Source: Pseudomonadota bacterium (lineage in GTDB: Bacteria > Pseudomonadota > Alphaproteobacteria > Caulobacterales > Caulobacteraceae). From it: a stretch of DNA of 21,163 bases. A model generated the notes under the pieces. That model was not told the origin of the DNA and did no database searches. It saw nothing but the letters and a program-made list of their open reading frames with translations. Below are positions 12,588-21,046 of the stretch, in pieces. The stretch covers positions 1 to 21,163 of the forward strand of contig JAEWJI010000060.1 of the NCBI GenBank assembly GCA_023386645.1, written 5' to 3'. Each line of letters begins with the position of its first letter. Position 1 is the first letter of the stretch. A program made the position numbers and the translations under genes.

Positions 12588-15500
12588 GCCGCAAACCCCA
12601 GACACCGGCTGGCTTGGCGAAGAAGACGACCATCGCCGGCCGGGCCCGAAGCATGCCGGACAAGCCGGCGGCGGCTCGACGCGAGCCCGTGCGGCCGGTC
12701 GTGATCGTCGTCGGCATGCACCGCGCGGGCGCCGCGACGATCTCGAACGTGCTTCACTTCCTCGGCTGCGACATGACCGAGGCGCGCGACGTGGAGGCCG
12801 GCGAGGCCGGGGCCCTGTGGGAACGGGCGGAGATCACCGCCCTGAACGACGAGGTTTTGGCGGCGCTCGGGCGTCCGCTGGACACCCCCGCCCATGTGTT
12901 GCCGTTCCCCACCGGTTGGTGGCGCCGACGGGACGTCCAGGCTGTCAAGCAGCGGATCATCGAGGCGGTGTCGGGCGTCCTGGCTCGGAGCGGACCACTC
13001 GTCGGCTTCAACGACCCGCGCATGGCCCGCCTCCTGCCGCTATGGGACGAGGTGTTCGCGGCGCTGAACTTAGAGCCGCTGTTCGTCCACGCGATCCGCA
13101 ACCCTGACGCCTATTCGCTGCCGCTGGTGGAGGGGGAACTTCCGGACCGGCCGATCTCCATCCTCGAAACCGAACTCACATGGCTGGCCTACAACCACGA
13201 CGTGGTCCGGCACCTGGGTCACCGGCCGGCCGTCATCGTCGACTACGACGACTGGGCGTCGCGGCCCGAGGAGGTGGTCATCCGCCTTGTCGAGCGCCTG
13301 CCGCTCGTCACCGAACTGGGCGACGAGGAGTTGCTGGAACTGATCGGAGAGATCGCCAGCGACACCTTCGGCAAGCGGAACTTCCTGGACAACCCTCTGA
13401 AGCGGAGGTCCTTCGCGCGCGCTTTCTACGAGAAGCTCCGCGAGGCCCGGGACGCGGGCGGCGCCCTCGCGGCGGGTCAGGCGTCCTTCATCGACCTGCT
13501 GTTCCGCTCCATCGCGCCTTTCATGGGCCTGCTGGAACAGGGGCCCCGGTTCTATGAGAAGATCCTGGAAGGCGAGGCGGTCGCAACCGAACTGGAACAG
13601 CGACGCCGCCAGGTCATCCAGCTCAAGGAAGAGCGAAACGCCGCTCAGGCCGCGCTTGAACAGGCGCGTACGGACATGGACGAGGCCTTGGAAAAGGCGG
13701 CCCGGGCAGAGACCGCCGAGGCGGTTCTGTCCCAGCACGTCGCTGAGGCCGAAGCCCTGCGACGTCGCATCCAGGACCTGGAAGCCGCCTGGGCGGAGGC
13801 TGTCGAGAACGGCGCGGCCAGCGCGGGCAAGGCGGAGGCGCTTCAGGCGGAGGTCGCTCTGGCGACGAACGGTCTGGCTGCGGTACGCGGTGAGTTGGAG
13901 GCGACCCGCGAACATTCGGAGAGCGAACTCGCCCGTCTGAGCCAGGAACTCGCCACCGCCACCAAGGCGCTTTTCACCGCCCGAGTACGGAGCGCCGCGC
14001 GGGCCCGCGCCGACCGGGGTCGGGTCCGGAAACTGGCCGAAACCTTGCGTCGCGAGCGACAGGACGTGCGGTCGCGCGACGCTGAACTGGCCCAGGCGCT
14101 TGCCGCGATCGATCCGGACGGCGATGAGGTTGCGTCTCTGGATGAGGCCTTGGCGACGGCGGCTGGCGGCGGTCTCCATGCCCTCGCCGAGAAGGCGCGG
14201 CAGCGCTGCCAGTCGCTGGCTGAGGAACTGGAGCAGACCCGTCGGGAGTTCGCCGAAGAGGGCGGGCGACGCGACGAGACCCTGGCCGACGCCGAATCCG
14301 CTCGAGCGCGGCAGGCGGCCGAACTGGAAGCGGCGCTGGCCGAAGTCGAAGCCCTGCGATCACAACAGGCTTCCGAATTGAAGGCGGCGGAGACGGAGCT
14401 GGAAGTCCTTCGCGCTCGGGCGCGTGGACTGGAGCATCGGATTCGCGATCTTGAGGCCAACCCGGTGGCGGCGGCCCTTGAACCCCGACCCGAGCGGATA
14501 CCGCACCTGCTCGACCTGGACGACGTCCTCCAGGGTCCGCTGATCCAGAAGGCCGAGGTCTGGCCGGATGACGAGGGCCTTCATGGGCGGCTCAAGATCG
14601 AAGGGGATGCGACCGTCCTGGTGGACGTGCGCTGCGACGGCCGCACCGTCGCCTCGGTGATGACCCAGCCCGCCCGGCGCCGGTCCGCAGCCTTCCTCAT
14701 TCCGCGCGAGGCCGGCGAGTTCTCGATTCCATGGGCCACGCTGCCCGCAGAGCTCGCCGGGCGGACCTTGCGTCTCGTGGCGGCCGGACTGGACACGCCC
14801 GTCGGTGAGGTGATCGCGCCAGACCCGCTGCCTCGCGTCCCAGCGGTTCGCCAGGACCTCGCCTACCACGCATGGCTGACCGAGCACGAAGGAACCGACC
14901 CGCATCAGAACGACCGCGCGCGCGCCTTCAGGGACAGCGGAGATCCGTGGCCGCTAATCAGCGTGGTCCTGATCGGTGCGGGATCGGAGGACGCGAGACA
15001 GCTTACGCTCGAATCGCTGACCGCTCAGGTGCACGACCGATGGGAGCTCATCGCCACTGAGCCCGCGGGAGACGATCCGCGTCTGCGAACGGTCCAGGGG
15101 ACCGATCTGTCCAGCCTGTTGCGCGAGGCCCGTGGCGATCTGACCACCTTCGTCGAGGTCGGGGACCTGCTGGCCTCTGACGCGCTCCTGGCGATGGCCC
15201 ATGCGCTCCGGGAGTCTCCGGACGCCGCCTTCGTCTATTCCGACGAGGACGCCTATTCGCCGCGCACAGGCGCGCGTGCGCGGCCATACTTCAAGCCGGA
15301 TTGGAGCCCCGAACTGATGCGCGGCCAGGGGTACGCTGTCCGCATGAGCCTGGCCCCGACCGCGCAGCTGCTGGAGGTGGCTGAGGGAGACGCGGATTGG
15401 ACCGCCATCCGTGAGACCCTGCTTCGTCTCGCATCACCGGATCGGCGCGTCCTGCATCTGCCACACCTGCTTTATCATCGCTCGGAAACGGCGCCGGCGG

Positions 15501-16426
15501 ACATTGCCGCCCGTCGAGAAGCCCAACCCGCCGAACCAAGCGGAGGCTGGCCGCGTGTCAGTCTGATCGTGCCCACGCGCGACCGGCTGGAACTGTTGCA
15601 GCCCTGCGTGGACGGCTTCCTTCACGGCACCGACTATCCCGACCTTGAGGTCGTGATCGTCGACAATGACAGCACCGACCCCGCCACCCTGGCCTATCTC
15701 GACGCAGTCTCGACCGACCCGCGCGTGCAGGTGCTGCGGTCGCCGGGGCCGTTCAACTTCAGCGCCTTGAACAATCAGGGCGCGACCGCGGCGACCGGCG
15801 CCGTGATCGGCCTCATGAACAATGACCTGAAGGTGATCGGGCCGGACTGGCTGAAGCGAATGACCGCGAGCGCGATGCAGTCCGACGTCGGCGCCGTCGG
15901 CGCCCGGCTGCTCTACGGCGACGGCACGTTGCAGCACGCCGGTGTGACATTGGGCATCGGGGTCGCCTCGCATCGCTACAAGGGTCTTGAGGCCGACCAC
16001 GAAGGGCACGGCGGCCACCTCCGGTTCGTCCACGAGGTGTCGGCCGTGACCGCCGCCTGCCTGGTCATGCGTCGGGACGTCTGGAACCAGGTCGGCGGTC
16101 TCGCGGAGGATTTCCCGGTGGCCTACAACGATATCGACCTGTGCCTGGCGGTTCGGGCCGCGGGGTATCGCATCCTGCTGGAGCCGGCGGCCCTGCTGTA
16201 TCACCTGGAATCGCAATCGCGCGGCCTGGATCGCGACGAAGCCAAGCGCGAACGCCTGGCGGTCGACGCCGAGCGCCTCAGGCTAAAGTGGGGAGCGGCC
16301 CTTGATCAGGACCCCTACTACAATCCCAACCTGTCGCTGAAATCGACCGGCTTCCGGCTGGCCGATGCGCCGCGCGCGCGGCGGCCCTGGCAAGACGACG
16401 GAACGCCGGCGGGAGACGCCGCATGA
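12584..16426 (+). CDS. Giant multidomain glycosyltransferase: sulfotransferase-like, coiled coil, beta module, tandem GT2
   Basis: A 1280-residue cytoplasmic protein. Residues 38-250 resemble a sulfotransferase-like P-loop domain (VVGMHRAGAATIS at 42-54; HAIRNPDAYS at 169-178; VDYDDWASRPEE), but the usual GMHRSGTS loop reads GMHRAGAA. Residues 331-625 are an Ala/Glu/Arg-rich coiled coil. Residues 650-745 are a beta-rich module. Residues 789-966 align with the first half of tandem GT2 proteins (YSDEDAYSP at 885-893, YFKPDWSPELM at 902-912, LHLPHLLYHR at 957-966) but lack the DHDD-type metal site. Residues 990-1215 are an intact-looking GT2: SLIVPTRDR, VDNDSTD, FNFSALNNQG, LMNNDLKV (1077-1084), QHAGVTLG, YNDIDLCLAV (1181-1190), LYHLESQSRG. 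The start at 12584 was preferred over an upstream TTG (12440) giving an implausible basic leader; ATG 12653 is also possible. It overlaps the next gene by ATGA. Confidence 0.88.
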   Translation: MSRKPQTPAGLAKKTTIAGRARSMPDKPAAARREPVRPVVIVVGMHRAGAATISNVLHFLGCDMTEARDVEAGEAGALWERAEITALNDEVLAALGRPLDTPAHVLPFPTGWWRRRDVQAVKQRIIEAVSGVLARSGPLVGFNDPRMARLLPLWDEVFAALNLEPLFVHAIRNPDAYSLPLVEGELPDRPISILETELTWLAYNHDVVRHLGHRPAVIVDYDDWASRPEEVVIRLVERLPLVTELGDEELLELIGEIASDTFGKRNFLDNPLKRRSFARAFYEKLREARDAGGALAAGQASFIDLLFRSIAPFMGLLEQGPRFYEKILEGEAVATELEQRRRQVIQLKEERNAAQAALEQARTDMDEALEKAARAETAEAVLSQHVAEAEALRRRIQDLEAAWAEAVENGAASAGKAEALQAEVALATNGLAAVRGELEATREHSESELARLSQELATATKALFTARVRSAARARADRGRVRKLAETLRRERQDVRSRDAELAQALAAIDPDGDEVASLDEALATAAGGGLHALAEKARQRCQSLAEELEQTRREFAEEGGRRDETLADAESARARQAAELEAALAEVEALRSQQASELKAAETELEVLRARARGLEHRIRDLEANPVAAALEPRPERIPHLLDLDDVLQGPLIQKAEVWPDDEGLHGRLKIEGDATVLVDVRCDGRTVASVMTQPARRRSAAFLIPREAGEFSIPWATLPAELAGRTLRLVAAGLDTPVGEVIAPDPLPRVPAVRQDLAYHAWLTEHEGTDPHQNDRARAFRDSGDPWPLISVVLIGAGSEDARQLTLESLTAQVHDRWELIATEPAGDDPRLRTVQGTDLSSLLREARGDLTTFVEVGDLLASDALLAMAHALRESPDAAFVYSDEDAYSPRTGARARPYFKPDWSPELMRGQGYAVRMSLAPTAQLLEVAEGDADWTAIRETLLRLASPDRRVLHLPHLLYHRSETAPADIAARREAQPAEPSGGWPRVSLIVPTRDRLELLQPCVDGFLHGTDYPDLEVVIVDNDSTDPATLAYLDAVSTDPRVQVLRSPGPFNFSALNNQGATAATGAVIGLMNNDLKVIGPDWLKRMTASAMQSDVGAVGARLLYGDGTLQHAGVTLGIGVASHRYKGLEADHEGHGGHLRFVHEVSAVTAACLVMRRDVWNQVGGLAEDFPVAYNDIDLCLAVRAAGYRILLEPAALLYHLESQSRGLDRDEAKRERLAVDAERLRLKWGAALDQDPYYNPNLSLKSTGFRLADAPRARRPWQDDGTPAGDAA

Positions 16427-18483
16427 GCGCCATTGTCCTGCAAGTCGACGCGGTGGCGCCGACGCTGAGCGGCTGGGCGGGCGTGCGAGGCGACCCGACG
16501 TTGGATGCCGGTCTGCGGCTGGCCGCCGCCATCGGCGGCGTTCGCGTGGGCGGGGTCAGACGGACCGTGAACCGCCCGGATGTCGACGCTCACCTTGGAT
16601 ATGGCGACGGCGCCAAGGGTTTTTCGGTCGCCCTGGTCGCGATCTCCGCCTTCGCGCGATTGTCCGGCGCGGGCCCGGCCGTTCTGGTTGGGGAAGGAGA
16701 CGCGCTGGAGCCCGCCACCGCTTCCATCGAGGTCGCATCGGCGGAGCAGCCGTCCCTGACCCTGATCCGGGGGCGAGAGTTGTCCGTGCTCGACGCCTGG
16801 TTCTCGGCTGCGCACCGCCTGACCCTGCGCCTGGAAGGCGGCAAGGGCGCGTCCGGGCGGATCGCGCTCTACCAGACAGCCCTAAGCCCGGAGACTCGAC
16901 TGGCGAAGCTCGGGGAGACGGAGTTCAGCGCCGGAGCCGGCGCCGTGTCGATCGATCTGGTGAATCCATACCTGCCCGTCCTGATTGTCGTGACGGACGA
17001 CGCCGGCGACATCATCGCCGCGGACTACATCGCCTTCCCCTCCCTGCTGCGAGGCGGAACCCATGCCCTCGAGGCGGTGGCGATGGGAAGGGGCGGCGAT
17101 GCGCTCGGCGAGGCCGCGGCGCTGATGTCGCGCCTGTCGGCCCTGACAGCGGCCGGCGGGGACGTGCGCAAGGACCGGATCACGTCCATCCGCTTCGACC
17201 CCTGCGGCTGTACCGGGGCCGAGCCGATCTTCAGCCGCCCCCTGCTCGAGGCCGTGGTCGCCTGGCTGAAGGTCCCGATCGAGCTTGCTCCGCCCCAGCC
17301 GGGCGATGAGACAGGCTCCGCCCGTAATCTGCTCGAGCGCCGGCTGAAGGCGATCCCAGGGCCTCGCCGGACAGCGGGCTGGACGCTGGAGCTTCACGGC
17401 GGTGCGGCGCCGACGCTATCCGCCCTGATCGCGCCCCTGATCCTGGCTGACGAACAAGGGACCGAGCGGTCGCTGAGCCAAATCGTTCGCCGGCCGGTGG
17501 ACGACGGGCGCGCCTGGCTCGTCACCCCTCCGGCGGTGGACGCCTTCGCCTCGGCGGGTCCGAAGCTGACTCCGCCGGCCGGAATGCGCGTGGCCGCCGT
17601 GACCGCCGGGCCCGCCGCGATCGTCACCGCCGAGCCCTCGACGCGCATGGAGGCCAGCGCCGCCTTCCCCAGGGCCGTCGATGCACCCTCGCCGCCGGCC
17701 TCCGTCACGCGGGCGGCGTCGGTTCTGGTCTGCGCCACCCCGTCCGGCGCGCCGCCGGCGGGCCTGTTGCAATCCATCGCGGATCAGGAGGGGTTCGGCC
17801 ACGCGGAGGTCCTCTACGCCCTATTGAGGGGGCAGGATCGGGCTGCGGCCGAGCATGTGCTGGAGACCACGCTTCCTGGGCGGCACCGCATCGTCGGACT
17901 GCCGCACGGGCTTGGCCGGGCCGGCCAGGTCAGGGCCATGGCCGAGGAGGCGCTGGAAGGCGACGTGGTGCTCACCACGCCGGACGCCGTCCTGCATGAC
18001 CCGCGCGCCCTCGCCCTGCTGGTCCGTCCGCTCGTCGAGGCCGGCGTGGGCTCGGTCTGCAGCATGCTGGTGCGCCAGGGTCCCGCGGGTCCAGCCTTCG
18101 CCTCGGCCGGATATTACTTCAGCGGCCTGAGCCACCGGGCCGCCCCGAACCTGCTTTTCGATACGCCCGACACGCGCGACGTGATTGAGGGCTGGAGCCC
18201 CGTGGCCGCCCCGACGCTGTCGGTCGCGGCGCTGCGTCGGCAAACCCTGCTCGCCCTGCCCGAGTTGCCGGATGGCGGCCTGCTCAGCCACGACGAACTT
18301 CGGCTGGGACTGGAGCTGATCCGCCAGGGGCTGAGCAACCTCTGCACGACGGCGATCTCGGCGACGACGACCCGGACCGACCTGGGTCCAACGGGTCTGC
18401 ACGCCTCCCTGCCGGTCTATGTCGGCGGGCCGTTGATGACGCGGCTGGCGGATTCGGCCGTGGGTCTGACCCTGCTGCGATGA
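16423..18483 (+). CDS. Large protein with N-terminal beta module and degenerate GT2-like C-terminus
   Basis: A 686-residue protein with no firm family. The N-terminus (about 8-100) looks like a beta-sandwich module found in glycan-locus proteins: LSGWAGVRGD, VRRTVNRPDVDAHLG, GAKGFSVAL. It resembles the module at 650-745 of the preceding giant protein. A middle region (100-410) is undefined, with RFDPCGCTG at 257-264. Residues 431-660 look like a decayed GT-A fold: ASVLVCATPSGAPPAGLLQS at the position of a GT2 first strand and helix, RAMAEEALEGDVVLTTPDAV where the DxD motif would sit, and LSHDELRLGLELIRQG where GT2 enzymes have the acceptor-side ED motif. A normal DxD is not present. It is coupled by ATGA overlaps on both sides (16423-16426, 18480-18483). 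It may be a non-catalytic partner or a divergent transferase. Confidence 0.75.
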   Translation: MSAIVLQVDAVAPTLSGWAGVRGDPTLDAGLRLAAAIGGVRVGGVRRTVNRPDVDAHLGYGDGAKGFSVALVAISAFARLSGAGPAVLVGEGDALEPATASIEVASAEQPSLTLIRGRELSVLDAWFSAAHRLTLRLEGGKGASGRIALYQTALSPETRLAKLGETEFSAGAGAVSIDLVNPYLPVLIVVTDDAGDIIAADYIAFPSLLRGGTHALEAVAMGRGGDALGEAAALMSRLSALTAAGGDVRKDRITSIRFDPCGCTGAEPIFSRPLLEAVVAWLKVPIELAPPQPGDETGSARNLLERRLKAIPGPRRTAGWTLELHGGAAPTLSALIAPLILADEQGTERSLSQIVRRPVDDGRAWLVTPPAVDAFASAGPKLTPPAGMRVAAVTAGPAAIVTAEPSTRMEASAAFPRAVDAPSPPASVTRAASVLVCATPSGAPPAGLLQSIADQEGFGHAEVLYALLRGQDRAAAEHVLETTLPGRHRIVGLPHGLGRAGQVRAMAEEALEGDVVLTTPDAVLHDPRALALLVRPLVEAGVGSVCSMLVRQGPAGPAFASAGYYFSGLSHRAAPNLLFDTPDTRDVIEGWSPVAAPTLSVAALRRQTLLALPELPDGGLLSHDELRLGLELIRQGLSNLCTTAISATTTRTDLGPTGLHASLPVYVGGPLMTRLADSAVGLTLLR

Positions 18484-19973
18484 GCCGGATCTGCATCGTC
18501 ACCCAATCGGCGGCCTTCGCCTCCTCGGCGGGCATGCGGGTGCGCTATGATCGCTTCATCGCGGGAGCGAACCGCCCTGGCGTCGAGATCGTGGTCGAGC
18601 CGATCGCCGACATCCTGGAAAGGCGCGAGCTGGAGGCGGACGCCTACATCTTCTGCAAGACCTTCACGCCCGAGGCCGTGGTGCTGGCCCACGCCGCGCG
18701 CCGGGCCGGCAGGGCGGTCGGCCACGACCTGTTCGACGACTATTTCTCGCAACGCGAGGACCAGCGCCTGTTCGTCTATCGCGACTGGATGCGACAGATG
18801 GCCCCGGCCACCGACTTCGCCATCTGCGGCACCGAGCGGATGAAGGCCGTGGTTCAGCCGCTGCTGCCGAACTGTCCAATTCATCTGGTCGAGGACCCGG
18901 TCATCGGCCACGATCCCTTTCGCATCGCCGCCATGGTCAGCGCCAAGGCCGAGCGGGCGCGGGCCAGCGGGCGGCTGCGGCTCGCCTGGTTCGGGATCGG
19001 CGACAATCCCTTCTTCCCGGTCGGCCTGCAGGACCTGACCTCGCCCCAGGTCGCGGGAGAGATAGACCGACTGAAGGCGCTGGGCTGGGATCTTTCGCTG
19101 ACCATCGCCACCAACACCCGCGCGCTCGACGCCGATGGTCTGGCCGGCCTGCGCCGCCTGCCGATCCAGCCTGAGGTGGTGGAATGGACCGAGGAGGTCG
19201 AAACCGAGGTGCTGGCGGCGGCGGACGTGGCCATTATTCCCGTCAACAGCCAGGCCTTCAGCCGCGCCAAGTCGCTGAACCGGGCGCTGACGGCGCTGGA
19301 GCAGGGATGCCAGGTGCTGAGCCTGGGCGAACCGCTCTACGCACGGCTGTCGGAGGTCATCTATGACGATGTCGACCGGCTGAGCGCCGATCTGCGGGCC
19401 GGAACGCCCCGGCTCAACGCCGACAGCACGCTCGTCCTGACCGGCCTCCTGCGTCGGATCGGCAATGCGTTCGAGGCCGGCAACCGCTTCGTGGACGCCA
19501 CCCTGAACGCCCGTCGCGCCGAGCCCGGAAGCCACGCCCCGCTGCTGATGATCCATGGCCGGGACAGCAGCGCGCCCCTGCACAAGCTGGTCAACCGCTT
19601 CGGCGGCCTGTCCGTCAGGTCCCCCTACTCGTCCGCCAAATGGGCCGGCGACATCCGGTTCGACCTGGTGGACTGGCGGATGGTCATGCGGGTCTCCGAG
19701 GCGGTCCAGGGGAAACACGGCCTGCCCCTGGCGCCGACGCCGCCCGTGCCGATCGGCGACCGCAGGTTCGTGGAGGTGGATGCCGCTGGGCTCGGCTTGG
19801 CGCTCGGCGTGCTCGCCGCCCCGGTGGCCGACCCGATGCTGATGTCGGTCGGCAGCTACCGCCGGGTGATGGAAACCATCGCCGGCGCGTGCCGCAGGAT
19901 CTTCCCGGGCCACCATCTCGCTCTCAGCGAGAAGTCGGGCCTTCGTGGCGCCTCGCCCGAGTTCGTCCAATGA
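18480..19973 (+). CDS. GT-B fold glycosyltransferase-like protein with C-terminal extension
   Basis: A 497-residue protein. Residues 1-140 look like the N-terminal Rossmann-like half of a GT-B enzyme (SRICIVTQSAAFASSAGMRV, IFCKTFTPEAVVLAHAARR, GHDLFDDYFSQRED). Residues 165-320 look like the nucleotide-sugar half (RLRLAWFGIGDNP, LSLTIATNT, AADVAIIPVNSQ, then KSLNRALTALEQGCQVLSLG, which matches the GT4-type K..nR..eal..G.pV pattern). Residues 340-497 form an extra domain I do not recognise. The position in an ATGA-linked series with other transferases supports a role in assembling the same glycan. Donor and acceptor cannot be predicted. Confidence 0.75.
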   Translation: MSRICIVTQSAAFASSAGMRVRYDRFIAGANRPGVEIVVEPIADILERRELEADAYIFCKTFTPEAVVLAHAARRAGRAVGHDLFDDYFSQREDQRLFVYRDWMRQMAPATDFAICGTERMKAVVQPLLPNCPIHLVEDPVIGHDPFRIAAMVSAKAERARASGRLRLAWFGIGDNPFFPVGLQDLTSPQVAGEIDRLKALGWDLSLTIATNTRALDADGLAGLRRLPIQPEVVEWTEEVETEVLAAADVAIIPVNSQAFSRAKSLNRALTALEQGCQVLSLGEPLYARLSEVIYDDVDRLSADLRAGTPRLNADSTLVLTGLLRRIGNAFEAGNRFVDATLNARRAEPGSHAPLLMIHGRDSSAPLHKLVNRFGGLSVRSPYSSAKWAGDIRFDLVDWRMVMRVSEAVQGKHGLPLAPTPPVPIGDRRFVEVDAAGLGLALGVLAAPVADPMLMSVGSYRRVMETIAGACRRIFPGHHLALSEKSGLRGASPEFVQ

Positions 19974-21046
19974 CCAAGACGAAGCCGGTCATCGCCCTGC
20001 ATTTCGACCTGCTGCAGGACGTAGCGGTGCTGCGGCCGCTGGCGCGGATGGCCGCCAGGCTGGACGTGGAGCTTCTGTTCCTGGTCTCCTCGGGCTTCGT
20101 CAAACTAGACATCGACCGAAAGTGGCGGCGTCAGATCGACACCCTGGCGGGTCAGTCGAAGGCCACGATCCTGGCCTATGAGGCGGTGTTCGACGTCTAT
20201 CGCGCCCTGAACGGCCGACGCGGCCTCTGCATCGCCGGCAGCGAGTCGGAAGTCCCCGCCCACGCCCGCAGCCACGCCCTGTTCCGCGCCCTCCCGCCGG
20301 GGATACTGAAGGTCACGCTCCAGCACGGGTTCGAGTGCGTGGGCTTCCTGCACAACGAGCGCCACTCCGCGACGGCGGGACGCGATGTGCGGTTCGCGGC
20401 GGACATCCTGGTCGGCTGGTTCGCGCCGCACCGGCTGCTGGACGTGTCGCCGGCCGAGCGCCCCAAGCTCCTGGTCGCCGGTCCGCCGTCCCTGATCGGC
20501 AAGAGCGTAACGCCCGTCCTCAAGCAACCCGCCAGTCCTTTCCTCGGCCTGGTTTGCGAGAACACCCATTCGGTGCGGTTCGCCTCCGGCGCCATGAAGC
20601 GCGATTTCCTGGACGACGTGGCGGCTCTGGCCGAGCGCAGCCGTATGGCCGGGGCGCGCGTCCATCTCCGCCCCCACCCGGCGGGCCAGTTCCTGAAGCG
20701 GACCGGCTACGCCCCCCCCCCCGCCATGCAGGTGGCGGACAAGCCTCTCTACAAAACCGACCTGACCCAGTACGCCTACGCCCTGTCGGCGCCCTCGACC
20801 ATCCTGTTCGACTGCGTCATGGCCGGGGTGCCCAGCGCCATCTGGGGCGCGGACCATGTGGACACCCGCAACTACGCCGGCCTGTTCGCCGTGCGGAGCG
20901 CCGAGGAGGCCTGGCGGTTCGCGGCCGCCTCCATGCCGGCCCGTCGCGCCATCCTGGAGCGGCAGCAGCGATTCATCGACGGCCTCGGCCTTCCGCCCGA
21001 TGTATCGCGACGCTATCAGGAGCTGATGGGGCTGGCCTTCTCATGA
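19970..21046 (+). CDS. Capsule/teichoic-type GT-B glycosyltransferase or glycerophosphotransferase-like protein
   Basis: A 358-residue protein resembling the TagF/CDP-glycerol glycerophosphotransferase and capsule-synthesis GT-B superfamily. Visible features are IALHFDLLQDVAVLRPLARM (8-27), GSESEVPAH (90-98), QHGFECVGF (118-126), RPHPAG (234-239) and SAPSTILFDCVMAGVPSAIW (273-292), corresponding to the family's HG, HP and S....EA/D...G.P motifs. The start at 19970 overlaps the previous stop in ATGA and is followed at once by a typical first strand; the frame upstream is a shadow. Codons 248-252 are built on an 11-C run (20712-20722), so slippage of one base there would truncate the protein. 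Exact reaction unknown. Confidence 0.77.
   Translation: MTKTKPVIALHFDLLQDVAVLRPLARMAARLDVELLFLVSSGFVKLDIDRKWRRQIDTLAGQSKATILAYEAVFDVYRALNGRRGLCIAGSESEVPAHARSHALFRALPPGILKVTLQHGFECVGFLHNERHSATAGRDVRFAADILVGWFAPHRLLDVSPAERPKLLVAGPPSLIGKSVTPVLKQPASPFLGLVCENTHSVRFASGAMKRDFLDDVAALAERSRMAGARVHLRPHPAGQFLKRTGYAPPPAMQVADKPLYKTDLTQYAYALSAPSTILFDCVMAGVPSAIWGADHVDTRNYAGLFAVRSAEEAWRFAAASMPARRAILERQQRFIDGLGLPPDVSRRYQELMGLAFS
20712..20722 (+). repeat. C11 homopolymer tract inside a glycosyltransferase gene
   Basis: Eleven consecutive C residues encode part of Ala-Pro-Pro-Pro-Ala at codons 248-252 of the 358-codon gene. It is the longest homopolymer seen in the window and keeps the gene in frame in this copy. 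Confidence 0.9.

Noticed and set aside
10722..12605. 627-codon minus-strand open frame opposite the methyltransferase and the kpsT-coupled gene
   Set aside because: It runs antisense to a clear SAM methyltransferase; composition is shadow-like and there is no ribosome site.
18417..19970. 517-codon minus-strand open frame opposite the GT-B gene
   Set aside because: The plus-strand frame has GT-B motifs and ATGA junctions on both sides; the minus frame has neither.
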